From: Sinomonas sp. ASV322
Lineage (GTDB): Bacteria; Actinomycetota; Actinomycetes; Actinomycetales; Micrococcaceae
Length of the DNA: 64,000 nucleotides
Direction of reading: 5' to 3'
Assembly (NCBI RefSeq): GCF_030908245.1
Contig: NZ_JAVFJJ010000005.1
Location: 62,001 to 126,000, forward strand
The notes under the pieces were generated by a model, which saw nothing but the letters and a program-made list of their open reading frames with translations, was not told the DNA's origin and searched no databases. Position 1 is the first letter of the stretch. Every line of letters starts with the position of its first letter. Below, in pieces: positions 1 through 8,426 of this stretch. The translations under genes and the position numbers were made by a program.

Positions 1-2586
1 GACCTCCTCCCACAGGGCCGCGCCGAGAGCCTGCGCAATCCCGCCTTCGACCTGGCCGCGACACTGCCGTGGGTTCACCACGACCCCGGCATCCGCGGCC
101 TGGACGCTCTGCAGGATCTGCAGCTCGCCCGTTCCGCGGTGCACGGCCACGCGGAAGCCGTGGACGTTGAACGCGACCGAGCGCGGCGTGCCGCCCCAGC
201 GGCCCTCGGCGGTCAGCTCGACGCCCCGCGCTGCCGCCGCGGCCGCCACCTCGGCCAGCGGGATCCTCCGGCCCGAACGGACGACGGCGCCACCCACGAG
301 GGTGCATTCGTCACCGCCCAGCCCGCCCACGTCGGGCCCGGCGGGGACCGTCTCACGGACGAAACCCACGATCCGAGCGGCGAGCTCCTCGGCCGCGGCA
401 AGCGTCGCCTTCCCGGCCACGACGGTTCCGGTGGAGCCGAACGCGCCCGTGTCGTACTCGGTGAGGGCAGTGTCGGCATTCCGGAGGACGACGTCCGAGG
501 CCCCGGCCGAGAGCGCCGTCGCCGCGAGCTGCACGTGCACGGTGCTCGTGCCGTTGCCGAACTCGGCCGTGCCGACGTCGAGCCCGTAGCGGCCATCCGG
601 CAGGAGAGCGATCCGCGAATGAGCGTAGTGCCCGCGCGGGGGCACGGTGTCGATCATCGACAGGGCGGAACCCTCGCCGACCATCCACTCGGGCCCGAGC
701 TCGCCGGTGCCGAGGGGGCCATTGGCACTGAAAACCCGATTGAACTGCCGCTCGCGCTCGCGGCCGCGCTTGAGCGCCTTCGTCACAAGCCGCACGCACT
801 GGTCGAGGCCGTAGCTCCCATACAAGACGTCCGGCTCGGGCTCGGGGTGCGAAGCAATCATCGGGTCGCCCCGGTGCACCATGTTGCGCCGGCGGAACTG
901 CAGCGGGTCCATGCCGATCCCGGCCGCGAGCTCGTCCACGGCCGATTCGACCGCGAAGATCATCTGGCTCAGCCCGTAGCCCCGGAACGCCCCAGCGGGA
1001 ACCGTGTGCGTGTAGACGCTCCGCGCGTCGATCTTCTTGTTCGCGCACCGGTACACGCTCACGGACTCGTTGCAGCCGTGGAACATGACGCCGGGACCGT
1101 GGTTCCCGTAGGCGCCCGTGTCGGCCACGACGTCGAACGCGAGCGCCGTGAGCGTGCCGTCCCGCTTCGCCCCGGCGCGCACGCGGATAGTAAACGGGTG
1201 CCGCGTGGTCGAGGCCTGGAACTGCTCCGTGCGCGTGAACTCAAGCTGCACGGGCCGGCCGAGCCGCAGGGCCGCGAGCGCCGCGACATCCTCAGTCAGG
1301 ACCTCCTGTTTGCCGCCGAAGCCGCCGCCCACGCGCCCTGTGACCACGCGGACTCGATCGAGCGGAAGCCCGAAGATCCGCGAGAGCGTGCGTCGCGCGA
1401 GGAACGGGACCTGGGTCGAGGACCGCACGACGAGGGACCCCGAACCGCCGAGCGGATCGCCCTCGGTCCACGCGATCGAACAGTGCGTCTCGAGCGCGAC
1501 GTGCTGGACGCGGTGGGTCCTGAACGTGTCCTCATAGACGAAATCCGCAGCAGCGAGGCCCGCCTCGACGTCCCCGACCTCCGAGTGGAGCTCCGCGACG
1601 ACGTTCCGCAAGGGGTCAGCGATGCGCGCGGCAGCGGCGTCCTTCTCGCCATGCACGAGTGGCGCGCCGGGGACGAGCGCGTCTTCCGGGGTGAAGACGG
1701 CCGGCAGCACGTCATAGTCGACGACGACGGCGCGCACCCCTGCTTCCGCCGCCGCCACGGTCTCGCCCACGACGGCGGCGACCCGCTGACCGCGGAAGCG
1801 CACGACCGTGTCGAACAGGCGCGTGTCGTCAGGATCGTCCTCGACGAGCTCGTGCTGGGCGGTGGAATACAGCACGCCGGGATCGTCGTCGGGCGTGAAC
1901 ACCGCGACGACGCCGGGCACCGCGAGCGCGGCGGCAGCATCGATGGACCGGATCCGGGCATGGGCGTGCGGCGAGGGGACGAGCTTGAGGTGCAGGAGCG
2001 CAGCCTGGCCTCCGGGGACTTCGGCGTCCGTGACGTCGAGCGTGTACCGCTCGGCACCCGTCACGATGCGGGCGCCTGCGAGCGCCGGGACATCCTCGCC
2101 CAGCTGCCCGTCCGTTGGCCCACCCTGCCCCGCGCCGGTAACGGCGGCTTCGATCGCGGCATAGCCCGTGCACCGGCACAGGTTCCCCTTGAGATTCCGG
2201 GGCAGGTCGGCGAGCTGGCCGCCGTCGAACGTTGCCGCCGTCATGACCATGCCGGCCGTGCAGAAGCCGCACTGGAAGCCCTGCGCGTCGACGAATTGGC
2301 GCTGCATGGGGTGCAGGTCCTCCTTCCCCGTTTCCCCCAGCGCGCCGTGCGAGCACGTCGCCGCGAGACCCTCGATCGTCGTGATGGCGTGGCCCTCGGC
2401 GCGCTGCGCCGGGTAGAGGCACGAGTGCACGGGCACGCCGTCGACGTGCACGGTGCACGCGCCGCAGTCACCGGCGTCGCAGCCCTTCTTGACGCCGAGG
2501 GCGCCCTGTTCGCGCAGGAAGGTGCGCAGGCACTGGCCCGGCCGGGGCGTCCCGTCCGCGGGGTGGCCGTTGATCTCGATGGCCAT
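1..2586 (-). CDS. xdhA: Xanthine dehydrogenase, fused [2Fe-2S] and molybdopterin-binding subunit (3' end cut off)
   Basis: It oxidises hypoxanthine/xanthine to urate as part of a molybdenum hydroxylase. The N-terminus (about residues 1-80) is a ferredoxin-like domain with the Cys pattern around C36, C41, C44 and C56 ([10 protein letters not shown]). Residues about 100-145 form the second [2Fe-2S] domain (CGFC, then NLCRCTGY). From about residue 180 the xanthine oxidase a/b-hammerhead and molybdopterin domains follow (PSPHAHARI). The frame is open to the first base of the window, where it still reads the [12 protein letters not shown] motif, so about 862 codons are seen and perhaps 100-200 are missing. 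ATG at 2586 lies one base after the stop of the FAD subunit gene, so the two are translationally coupled. Family assignment is firm; exact purine preference is inferred from the neighbours. Confidence 0.93.
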   Translation of the reverse strand, partial: MAIEINGHPADGTPRPGQCLRTFLREQGALGVKKGCDAGDCGACTVHVDGVPVHSCLYPAQRAEGHAITTIEGLAATCSHGALGETGKEDLHPMQRQFVDAQGFQCGFCTAGMVMTAATFDGGQLADLPRNLKGNLCRCTGYAAIEAAVTGAGQGGPTDGQLGEDVPALAGARIVTGAERYTLDVTDAEVPGGQAALLHLKLVPSPHAHARIRSIDAAAALAVPGVVAVFTPDDDPGVLYSTAQHELVEDDPDDTRLFDTVVRFRGQRVAAVVGETVAAAEAGVRAVVVDYDVLPAVFTPEDALVPGAPLVHGEKDAAAARIADPLRNVVAELHSEVGDVEAGLAAADFVYEDTFRTHRVQHVALETHCSIAWTEGDPLGGSGSLVVRSSTQVPFLARRTLSRIFGLPLDRVRVVTGRVGGGFGGKQEVLTEDVAALAALRLGRPVQLEFTRTEQFQASTTRHPFTIRVRAGAKRDGTLTALAFDVVADTGAYGNHGPGVMFHGCNESVSVYRCANKKIDARSVYTHTVPAGAFRGYGLSQMIFAVESAVDELAAGIGMDPLQFRRRNMVHRGDPMIASHPEPEPDVLYGSYGLDQCVRLVTKALKRGRERERQFNRVFSANGPLGTGELGPEWMVGEGSALSMIDTVPPRGHYAHSRIALLPDGRYGLDVGTAEFGNGTSTVHVQLAATALSAGASDVVLRNADTALTEYDTGAFGSTGTVVAGKATLAAAEELAARIVGFVRETVPAGPDVGGLGGDECTLVGGAVVRSGRRIPLAEVAAAAAARGVELTAEGRWGGTPRSVAFNVHGFRVAVHRGTGELQILQSVQAADAGVVVNPRQCRGQVEGGIAQALGAALWEEV

Positions 2587-2587
2587 G

Positions 2588-3463
2588 TCAGGCTCCTCGC
2601 TGTTCATGGGGCGGCTGCGCCGCCGGCCACCCGCCCGGGTCCGCGCACAGTTCAAGCCGGAGCTCCTCGCCGAGCCGGTAGGTCATGTCGCGGCGCCACA
2701 CGGGCAGGCCGTGGATGTCGTCGTGGTAGAGGTCGGTGGGGATCGCGGCGTCGAGCGCCTCGGCGAGGGCGACGGCGTCGGGCAGCTCCGCGTGACCGAA
2801 GCGGAGCTGGACGGGCCGCTTCGTCGACGCCGTGACGGTCAGCACGAAGCCGCCGTCCGGATCTCGCCGCCCGATGAGCAGCACGCCCGAACGCCCCAGA
2901 TTGCTGAGCGAGAGGCGGCGGAACGCCGTGCGGGCGCGCAGCGCGTGCCCGGGGAGCCGGATCGAGCGGATGAGCTCGCCTGGCGCGAGCGCGTTGCGGC
3001 CGTCGCCCGTCACAAGCTCGGCGACGGCGAGCTCGCGCGCGCCGTGGGCACCCCACAGGGTCGCGACGCCGTCGAGCCCCGCGCACAGGGACGTCATCGG
3101 CCCCGCGGGGAGCGACGTCGCGATGTTGCCGCCGACCGTCGAGAGGTTCCAGATCTTGAACGAGGCGACGAACGCGTCGCAGCACGGGCGCACGACGGCG
3201 AGCCCCGGCCACCGCGCGACGGCCGCCCCGCCCGGGTCCCCCAGGCCCCACAGCCGCGCGACGGTGCACGTGGCCGCGAGCGTCAGGCCGTCCGCGTCCT
3301 CCTCGATGGGCTCCCAGCCCGCGGACGTGAGGTCGAGGAGGCGCTTGAGCGTCTGGCTCCCGTAGGAGAACAGCACGGTGCCGCCCGCGAGCCACGCGTC
3401 GCCGTCGCGCCACTCGGCGGGGTCGGCGGTGGGGACGAGAGCCTCGATCGTGTTCAGGTCCAT
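2588..3463 (-). CDS. xdhB: Xanthine dehydrogenase FAD-binding subunit
   Basis: This 291-residue protein matches the FAD-binding medium subunit of molybdenum hydroxylases, which passes electrons from the FeS clusters to NAD or another acceptor. Visible family features are the N-terminal segment with AGGTVLF (flavin-binding loop, residues about 26-32), the [14 protein letters not shown] segment, and a C-terminal CO_dehydrogenase_C-like domain. ATG 3463 has a GGAAGG-type ribosome site upstream. The gene overlaps the end of xdhC by 10 bases and ends one base before xdhA, giving the order xdhC-xdhB-xdhA. Confidence 0.92.
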   Translation of the reverse strand: MDLNTIEALVPTADPAEWRDGDAWLAGGTVLFSYGSQTLKRLLDLTSAGWEPIEEDADGLTLAATCTVARLWGLGDPGGAAVARWPGLAVVRPCCDAFVASFKIWNLSTVGGNIATSLPAGPMTSLCAGLDGVATLWGAHGARELAVAELVTGDGRNALAPGELIRSIRLPGHALRARTAFRRLSLSNLGRSGVLLIGRRDPDGGFVLTVTASTKRPVQLRFGHAELPDAVALAEALDAAIPTDLYHDDIHGLPVWRRDMTYRLGEELRLELCADPGGWPAAQPPHEQRGA

Positions 3464-4776
3464 GAGGGCTCACCCTTCCGCTCTCGTTCCAAGTCCTTCC
3501 GCTCCCATCCAAGGGTCACGTCCCGCGGGTGGCTCCGCCCAAGGGTCACGTCCCGCGGGTCCTCACCCGCGGAAGGTGACCCCTGAACGGAGTGGATGCG
3601 GCCGGGGCGGTCGCGAAGCGGCGCGCCCGTCGCGGCGCCGGGAGCCCGCGACGCGACGACCTCGGCGAGGATCGAGACCGCGACCTCGGCGGGGGTCACG
3701 GCTCCGAGGTCGAGGCCGATCGGCGAATGCAGCCGCGCGAGGTCCAGCGGCCCGTGGCCGGCTTCGAGGAGCGACGCGATGCGCTGCTCGTGGCTGCGGC
3801 GCGATCCCATCGCCCCGACGTATGCCAGGTCGAGCCGCAGGGCCGCGTCGAGGAGCGGGACATCGAACTTGGGGTCGTGGCTCAGGACGCACACGACGCT
3901 GCGCGCGTCGAGCCGCCCGGCGGCCGCCTCCGCGGCGAGATACTCGTGCGGCCACGCGACCGCGACCTCGTCCGCCGCGGCGAAGCGCTCCTGCCCGGCG
4001 AACGCAGGGCGCGCGTCGACGAGCGTCACGCGGTAGCCCAGGAGCTTCGCGGCCGGGATGAGCGCCGCCCCGAAGTCGTTCGCGCCGACGACGACGAAGC
4101 GCGGCGCCGGCAGGCGGCTCTCGACGAGGAGCCGCACGGGCCGCGCTCCGGGGACGCAGCCGCCCGCCGGTTCCACGAGCACGACGGCGGTGCTCCCCTG
4201 AGCAAGCACGGGTCCCACGAGCGCTGCGGCGCGGCGGGCGGTCTCGCCCGCGCCGGGGAACAGGCCAGCGAGCGCGCGGGCCAACTCGGTCCGGTCCAGC
4301 TCGGCGAGTCCCGCGGGCGGCGCGGTGAGCAGCACGAGGCGGGCGGCGCCGTCGTGCACCGCGGTCTCGCCCTCAGCGGCAAGGCGACGGACGACGGCGA
4401 ACGGCGCCCGGGTGCCGGCGACGAGTGCCCGCGCGGCCTCCGTGGCGAGGGGTTCGAGGTGGACTTCGAGTTCGCCGCCGCACGTGAGGCCCACGGCGAA
4501 CGGGTCATCGGGGCTGAAGCCGAAGCGCTCGAGGCGAGCGGCGCCGTCGTCGATCACGTCGAGCGCTGCTGCGACGACCGAGGCCTCCACGCAGCCCCCG
4601 GAGAGGCTGCCGAGGACCCGCGGCGCAGCGCCGTCGGCGACGGGCGGGGCGACGAGCATGGACGTGCCGATGGGCCGCGGCACCGACCCGCTCGCCGCAA
4701 CAACGGTCGCGACGGCGCAGCGCTCCCCTCGGGACGCGGGCTGCCAGGCGGGCAGCGTGCTCAGGAGCTCGATCAC
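3454..4776 (-). CDS. xdhC: XdhC-family molybdenum cofactor insertion/maturation protein with repeat-derived C-terminus
   Basis: XdhC proteins bind molybdenum cofactor, help sulfurate it and deliver it to xanthine dehydrogenase. The N-terminal XdhC/CoxI domain begins with the conserved VATVVAASGSVPRPIGTSM stretch and SGGCVE; a Rossmann-type XdhC_C domain follows around residue 230 (FVVVGANDFGAALIPAAKLLGY). It starts at GTG 4776 behind a strong GGGGGAG site. The last ~45 residues are not family-like: they contain RDVTLG twice, which is the translation of a DNA repeat found in intergenic arrays elsewhere in the window (7.2-7.46 kb, 52.8 kb). The repeat has apparently extended or replaced the original 3' end, which now overlaps xdhB. 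Confidence 0.88.
   Translation of the reverse strand: MIELLSTLPAWQPASRGERCAVATVVAASGSVPRPIGTSMLVAPPVADGAAPRVLGSLSGGCVEASVVAAALDVIDDGAARLERFGFSPDDPFAVGLTCGGELEVHLEPLATEAARALVAGTRAPFAVVRRLAAEGETAVHDGAARLVLLTAPPAGLAELDRTELARALAGLFPGAGETARRAAALVGPVLAQGSTAVVLVEPAGGCVPGARPVRLLVESRLPAPRFVVVGANDFGAALIPAAKLLGYRVTLVDARPAFAGQERFAAADEVAVAWPHEYLAAEAAAGRLDARSVVCVLSHDPKFDVPLLDAALRLDLAYVGAMGSRRSHEQRIASLLEAGHGPLDLARLHSPIGLDLGAVTPAEVAVSILAEVVASRAPGAATGAPLRDRPGRIHSVQGSPSAGEDPRDVTLGRSHPRDVTLGWERKDLERERKGEPSWT
3509..3588. repeat. Array A of the GGTGACCC repeat family, inside the xdhC 3' end
   Basis: Two direct copies of AAGGGTCACGTCCCGCGGGT (around 3511-3530 and 3541-3560) are followed by an inverted copy ACCCGCGGAAGGTGACCCCT (3565-3584), which ends in CCCCTGAAC. 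The same core is found in arrays at 7204-7458 and 52764-52920. Here the array lies within the coding frame of xdhC and just upstream of xdhB. Confidence 0.85.
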
Positions 4777-4810
4777 TGGCTCCCCCTTCTAAGTGGATGT
4801 AGTCAATGGT

Positions 4811-4857
4811 GCGCCCGCGGGGGCCCGGAGCGTCACATCCGGGGGCCCCGCGGGCGC
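4811..4857. terminator. Strong GC hairpin between the purine permease and xdhC
   Basis: GCGCCCGCGGGG (4811-4822) pairs with CCCCGCGGGCGC (4846-4857), and the interior CCCGGA/TCCGGG pairs further. There is no T-tract. It lies in the 126-base gap between the permease stop and the xdhC start, so it may end transcription of the guaD-permease unit or reduce readthrough into xdhCBA. Confidence 0.6.
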
Positions 4858-4902
4858 GGTCTAGGGGTGGTTTTCCTGTCGGTGAGAATTCGGGTGCGCG
4901 GC

Positions 4903-6447
4903 CTAGCCGCCCGCCCCGATGAGGTGCCCCAGCGGCCCGCGCACGAAGTACACGATGAACCCGACGGCGACGATCCACATGAGCGGGTGGATCGAGCGCG
5001 CTTTGCCGCTCGCGGCCCGGATCACGACCCACGTCACGAACCCGGCGCCGATGCCGTTCGCGATCGAGTAGGTCAGCGGCATCGTGACGATCGTGAGGAA
5101 GGACGGCAGCGCGATGTCGAACCTCGTGAAGTCGATCTCGCGGATCTGTCCGGCCATCATCGTGCCGACCACGACGAGCGCCGCGGACGCGACCTCGAGC
5201 GGGACGACGCTCGTGAGCGGCGTGAGGAACATCGAGCCGAGGAACAGCGCCCCCGTGACGACGGACGCGAGGCCCGTGCGGGCGCCCTCGCCGATGCCGG
5301 CGGCCGAGTCGATGTACACGGTGTTCGACGAGCCCGAGTTCGCGCCGCCGAGCACCGCGCCGAAGCCCTCGATGATGAACGCCGACTTGAGCCGCGGGAA
5401 CGTGCCGTCCTGGTGGGCGACGCCCGCGCTCTTCGCAAGGCCCGTCATCGTGCCCATCGCGTCGAAGAAGTTCGTGAACACGAGCGTGAACACGAGCGTG
5501 ATGGCCGCGAGCACGCCGACCCGGCCGAAGGCGCCGAAGAGGTCGAAATGGCCCACGAGGCTCAGGTCCGGGATCGAGACGAGCTGCCCCGAGAGGACGG
5601 GCGTGTTGAGGTGCCAACCGTCGGGGTTGTTCGGTCCGCCGGCGCCGATGTGCCAGATCGCCTCGACGGCCATCGCGAGCACCGTCGTCGCGACGATGCC
5701 GATCAGGATGCCGCCCTGGATCTTCCGCGCAACGAGGATACCCATGAGGATCAGCCCGACGATGAACACGAGCGTCGGCAGCGTGGTGATGGAGCCGTCG
5801 TGGCCGAGCTGGACCGGCGGGCCGGCCTTCGTGCCGCGGACGAAGCCCGAGTCGACGAAGCCGATGAACGCGATGAAGAGGCCGATGCCGACCGTGATGG
5901 CGGCCTTGAGCTCTCGCGGGACGGCCCGGAAGATCGCGGTCCGCGCGCCGGTCACGCCGAACACGACGATGAGCACGCCGTTGATCACGACGAGGCCCAT
6001 GGCCTCAGGCCACGAGACGTCCTTGACGACGGCGACGGCGAGGAACGAGTTGATCCCGAGCCCCGCGGCGAGCCCGAAGGGGAGGTTCGCGAAGATGCCG
6101 AAGAGGATCGTGAGGACGCCCGCGGTGAGGCCCGTGATGGCCCCAACCTGGGCGGCGGGGAGGAACGCGCCCGTGACGTCCGTGGGCGCTGTGTTCGAGT
6201 TGAACCCGCCGAGGATGAGCGGGTTGAGGATCACGATGTACGCCATCGTGAAGAACGTCACGAGGCCGCCGCGGATCTCGCGCGGAATCGTCGAGCCCCG
6301 CTTCGTGATGCTGAAGACTCGGTCGAGGAGTCCCCCGCGGGAAGGCGAGGTGCGCACCTCGCCCGCGGGCGCCGTCGTCGTCTGCGTGACGGTTTCGGGC
6401 TCGGGTTCGAGCTCGTCAGTGGACACAGTGCTGGTGTTGATGCTCAT
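4903..6447 (-). CDS. AzgA-type NCS2 purine permease (hypoxanthine/guanine family)
   Basis: A 514-residue integral membrane protein of the NCS2 family, AzgA/PbuG/GhxP branch, which imports guanine, hypoxanthine or adenine with protons. After a ~45-residue Thr/Glu-rich cytoplasmic N-terminus the hallmark sequence REIRGGLVTFFTMAYIVILNP begins; further signatures are GLAAGLGINSFLA, TNFFDAMGTMTGLAKSAG and GANSGSSNTVYIDSAAGI, with about 12-14 hydrophobic segments. The gene starts 10 bases after guaD, so the two form one unit supplying substrate for deamination. Exact substrate preference cannot be read from sequence; guanine/hypoxanthine is inferred from the partner guaD. Confidence 0.9.
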   Translation of the reverse strand: MSINTSTVSTDELEPEPETVTQTTTAPAGEVRTSPSRGGLLDRVFSITKRGSTIPREIRGGLVTFFTMAYIVILNPLILGGFNSNTAPTDVTGAFLPAAQVGAITGLTAGVLTILFGIFANLPFGLAAGLGINSFLAVAVVKDVSWPEAMGLVVINGVLIVVFGVTGARTAIFRAVPRELKAAITVGIGLFIAFIGFVDSGFVRGTKAGPPVQLGHDGSITTLPTLVFIVGLILMGILVARKIQGGILIGIVATTVLAMAVEAIWHIGAGGPNNPDGWHLNTPVLSGQLVSIPDLSLVGHFDLFGAFGRVGVLAAITLVFTLVFTNFFDAMGTMTGLAKSAGVAHQDGTFPRLKSAFIIEGFGAVLGGANSGSSNTVYIDSAAGIGEGARTGLASVVTGALFLGSMFLTPLTSVVPLEVASAALVVVGTMMAGQIREIDFTRFDIALPSFLTIVTMPLTYSIANGIGAGFVTWVVIRAASGKARSIHPLMWIVAVGFIVYFVRGPLGHLIGAGG

Positions 6448-6457
6448 CGCGGCCGCC

Positions 6458-6964
6458 TCAGTACTCGATGCGCTGCGCGAAGCTCGACCACTGCTCGAAG
6501 GGCGCCGTGCGGCGGATCCCCTCGGGCTCGGCGTGCACGACCGGCATCGAGCGGAGCTCGACGGGCGTGTCGAAGTAGTCGTAGAACGCGGCGTCGTCGA
6601 AGCCCGCTGCCGCGGCGTCGTGACGGTCCGCGGCGAAATGGACGACGGCGATGCGCGCCCAGAGTGCCGACGCGAGGCACATGGGGCACGGCTCGCAGCT
6701 CGAGTAGAGCACGGCGCCGCTCAGGTCGAACGTGCCGAGCGCGCGGCACGCCGTGCGGATGGCCGTGACCTCGGCGTGGGCGGTCGGGTCGTTGTTCGCG
6801 GTGACGCGATTGACGCCGTCGAAGATCTGGCCGTCGGCACTGACGACCACGGCGCCGAACGGGCCGCCGTTCTCGAGGACGTTCTGCGCGGCGAGCTGGA
6901 CTGCTCGCGCAAGGTGAAGGCTGCTGTCCACGGAAGTGGACGTGCGGCTGGGGATGGTGGTCAT
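6458..6964 (-). CDS. guaD: Guanine deaminase (cytidine-deaminase-like, zinc-dependent)
   Basis: It converts guanine to xanthine and ammonia, feeding xanthine dehydrogenase encoded downstream. At 168 residues it is the short, cytidine deaminase fold type of guanine deaminase. The zinc site is complete: HAE at residues 63-65 with the proton-shuttling Glu, and PCPMC with Cys93 and Cys96. The C-terminal FEQWSSFAQRIEY matches the domain-swapped tail of Bacillus GuaD. ATG 6964 has a GAGGGAG ribosome site. It is the first gene of the minus-strand purine unit and has a long, structured leader. Confidence 0.92.
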   Translation of the reverse strand: MTTIPSRTSTSVDSSLHLARAVQLAAQNVLENGGPFGAVVVSADGQIFDGVNRVTANNDPTAHAEVTAIRTACRALGTFDLSGAVLYSSCEPCPMCLASALWARIAVVHFAADRHDAAAAGFDDAAFYDYFDTPVELRSMPVVHAEPEGIRRTAPFEQWSSFAQRIEY

Positions 6965-7026
6965 GGGGAGACTCCCTCACTTGGGGAAGTCCAGCCCGAC
7001 CGGGGAGAAACGGGAAACCGAGGCCG

Positions 7027-7140
7027 ACCAGACTTCCATAGCTCTGCTTTGAGGATGCCTGGTAGATAGCTTCCCGGGATCCGCTTACTCGGATCGCCCG
7101 GGGGCCCGCCGTGACACATCGACGATAGCAAGCCGATGTG
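7027..7140 (-). ncRNA. Structured 5' leader of guaD (three stacked hairpins), candidate cis-regulatory RNA
   Basis: Reading the minus strand, three hairpins follow each other between the putative operator and guaD. The first is CACATCG/CGATGTG (7134-7140 with 7115-7121). The second is an 11-bp stem built from GATCCG/CGGATC plus CCCGG/CCGGG around the loop AGTAAG (7073-7102). The third is a 10-bp stem with one mismatch, ACCAGGC..TCC with GGA..GTCTGGT (7053-7063 with 7027-7037). None matches a riboswitch class I can recall. The first hairpin could be part of the promoter rather than the transcript, since the start site is not known. Confidence 0.4.
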
Positions 7141-7180
7141 AGCTAGGCCATAGTTTTGCGGAACTTTTTTGGAATCCCAT

Positions 7181-7195
7181 TTCCGCCTAGTGGAA
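7181..7195. promoter_or_regulatory. Putative IclR-type operator upstream of guaD
   Basis: TTCCGCCTAGTGGAA is an imperfect inverted repeat of the WTCCG-N5-YGRAA type found upstream of four other purine-pathway genes here. It is flanked by two direct copies of TGGAATCCCA (7170-7179 and 7191-7200) exactly 21 bp apart, i.e. two helical turns. It lies ~220 bases upstream of guaD, in the likely promoter region of the minus-strand unit. Confidence 0.55.
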
Positions 7196-7203
7196 TCCCA
7201 CCT

Positions 7204-7458
7204 CATCCAAGGGTCACCACCCGTGGGTCGCGCCTCATCCAAGGGTCACCACCCGCGGGTCGCGCGCGAAAGCACCCACCGAAGGTGACCCCCAAACGCG
7301 CCCACACCCACCGAAGGTGACCCCCAAACGCGCCCACACCCACCGAAGGTGACCCCCAAACGCCCCACACCCACCGAAGGTGACCCCCAAACGCCCCACA
7401 CCCACCGAAGGTGACCCCCAAACGCCCCACACCCACCGAAGGTGACCCCCAAACGGGG
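7204..7458. repeat. Array B of the GGTGACCC repeat family (2 inverted + 6 direct copies)
   Basis: Two copies of CCAAGGGTCACCACCCGYGGGT (7207-7228 and 7239-7260) are followed by six direct copies of ACCCACCGAAGGTGACCCCC starting at 7274, 7306, 7338, 7369, 7400 and 7431 (period 32, 32, 31, 31, 31). Linkers between copies are themselves nearly identical, so this is a tandem array, not a spacer array. It fills the space between the guaD promoter region and the stop of the iclR gene. Confidence 0.9.
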
Positions 7459-7461
7459 GCG

Positions 7462-8217
7462 CTACGCCCGGTTGAGGTCCTCCGAGATCCGCGCCGCAGC
7501 CTCGCGCAGGAGCGGGACGGCGCGCTCGCCGAACGCTTCGTCAACCCGGGACACGGGGCCGGACACGGAGATCGCCGTCGGCGTCGGCGCGTTCGGGACC
7601 GCCATCGAGAAGCAGCGCACGCCGATCTCCTGCTCCTGCTCGTCGATCGAATACCCGCGCGCGCGGATCTTGTCGAGGTCCGCGAGGAGCGTCTCGACGT
7701 TGCCGATGCTGTACGGCGTCGGGGTCGGCATGCCCTGGCGGCCGACGATGGCTCGGACCTGCTCGTCGCCGAGCTGGGAAAGGATCGCCTTGCCCACGCC
7801 GGTGTCGTGGGTGTGGGCGCGACGGCCGACCTCGGTGAACATGCGCATCGAATGCGGCGAAGGGACCTGCGCGACATAGATGACCATGTCGGAATCGAGC
7901 ACGGCCATGTTCGCGGTCTCGCCGAGGAGGTCGACGAGCGTGCGGAGCTCGGGCTGGGCGAGCGCGCCCAGCTGCTTGTTGGCGCCCTCGCCGAGGCGGA
8001 TGAGCCGGGGGCCGAGCGCGTACCGGCGATTCGCGAGCTGCCGGATGTAGCCGAGCGAGACGAGGGTGCGCAGGAGCCGGTGGATCGTCGGCAGAGGAAG
8101 CTCGGTCGACGACGAGAGCTCGCTCAGCGTGACGTCGCCGCCGGCGTCCGTGATGAGTTCGAGGAGCTCGAAGACGCGCTCGACCGACTGAACGCCGCCT
8201 GAGGCCTTCTCGGCCAT
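7462..8217 (-). CDS. IclR-family transcriptional regulator of purine/ureide catabolism (AllR-like)
   Basis: A 251-residue IclR protein: N-terminal winged helix-turn-helix (about residues 10-75, LPTIHRLLRTLVSLGYI) and a C-terminal effector domain containing the family TGVGKAILSQL and GYSIDEQEQEIGVRCFSMAV segments. ATG 8217 was chosen because GGAGG lies 5 bases upstream; a TTG 12 bases earlier is in frame but would place that site inside the gene. It lies between the xanthine and glyoxylate gene units and is divergent from malic enzyme. In Enterobacteria and Streptomyces, IclR-family AllR represses allantoin genes and responds to glyoxylate or ureides; the same role is inferred here. An operator-like site lies in its own promoter region. 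Confidence 0.85.
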   Translation of the reverse strand: MAEKASGGVQSVERVFELLELITDAGGDVTLSELSSSTELPLPTIHRLLRTLVSLGYIRQLANRRYALGPRLIRLGEGANKQLGALAQPELRTLVDLLGETANMAVLDSDMVIYVAQVPSPHSMRMFTEVGRRAHTHDTGVGKAILSQLGDEQVRAIVGRQGMPTPTPYSIGNVETLLADLDKIRARGYSIDEQEQEIGVRCFSMAVPNAPTPTAISVSGPVSRVDEAFGERAVPLLREAAARISEDLNRA

Positions 8218-8265
8218 GGTGTCCTCCAAGGGGGTAGCGGCCGGATACTGGTCCCGGCATTAATT

Positions 8266-8280
8266 ATCCGCATCCCGGAA
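8266..8280. promoter_or_regulatory. Putative IclR-type operator in the iclR promoter
   Basis: ATCCGCATCCCGGAA fits WTCCG-N5-YGRAA with perfect TCCG/CGGA arms. On the minus strand it overlaps a GATAAT sequence about 50 bases upstream of the regulator start, which suggests autoregulation. Confidence 0.5.
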
Positions 8281-8343
8281 ACACTGCGGCTATCACCACG
8301 ATAACGCAGCATCCCCGCACCGGGCCGTGCCACGTCGCGGGAC

Positions 8344-8385
8344 TTGTTTTTCCAAGATGTAGACAATAATATCCGTAGTACGGAA
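8344..8385 (+). promoter_or_regulatory. Malic enzyme promoter with overlapping palindromic operator
   Basis: TTGTTT (8344-8349), 17 bases, then TAATAT (8367-8372) form a good primary-sigma promoter. The -10 box overlaps ATCCGTAGTACGGAA (8371-8385), whose TCCGTA/TACGGA arms are perfect and extend outwards to 8368-8388 with one mismatch. An operator over the -10 and start site implies repression, most simply by the adjacent IclR protein. Confidence 0.6.
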
Positions 8386-8426
8386 ATTGATCGAGGCCGA
8401 TGCCTCCCCGACCGAAGGACGATTCA

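Noticed and set aside
139-2835. A very long plus-strand open frame opposite the xanthine dehydrogenase genes
   Set aside because: It is antisense to clear XDH domains, its translation is Arg/His/Asp-rich without any family pattern, and such mirror frames are common in very GC-rich DNA. The same holds for the long frames at 3592-6768 (+), 8424-11843 (-) and 24321-27269 (-).
7027-7140. A known purine, guanidine or molybdenum-cofactor riboswitch in the guaD leader
   Set aside because: None of the conserved core sequences I remember for those classes can be placed on the hairpins; it is kept only as an unrecognised structured leader.
6961-7242. A 93-codon minus-strand frame in the guaD leader
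   Set aside because: It runs through the operator repeats and the leader hairpins, has no ribosome site and its translation resembles no protein.
7204-7458. CRISPR-like array (also at 52764-52920)
   Set aside because: The repeat core is only 20 bp, the 11-12 base linkers are nearly identical instead of unique, inverted copies flank the array and no cas gene is present.
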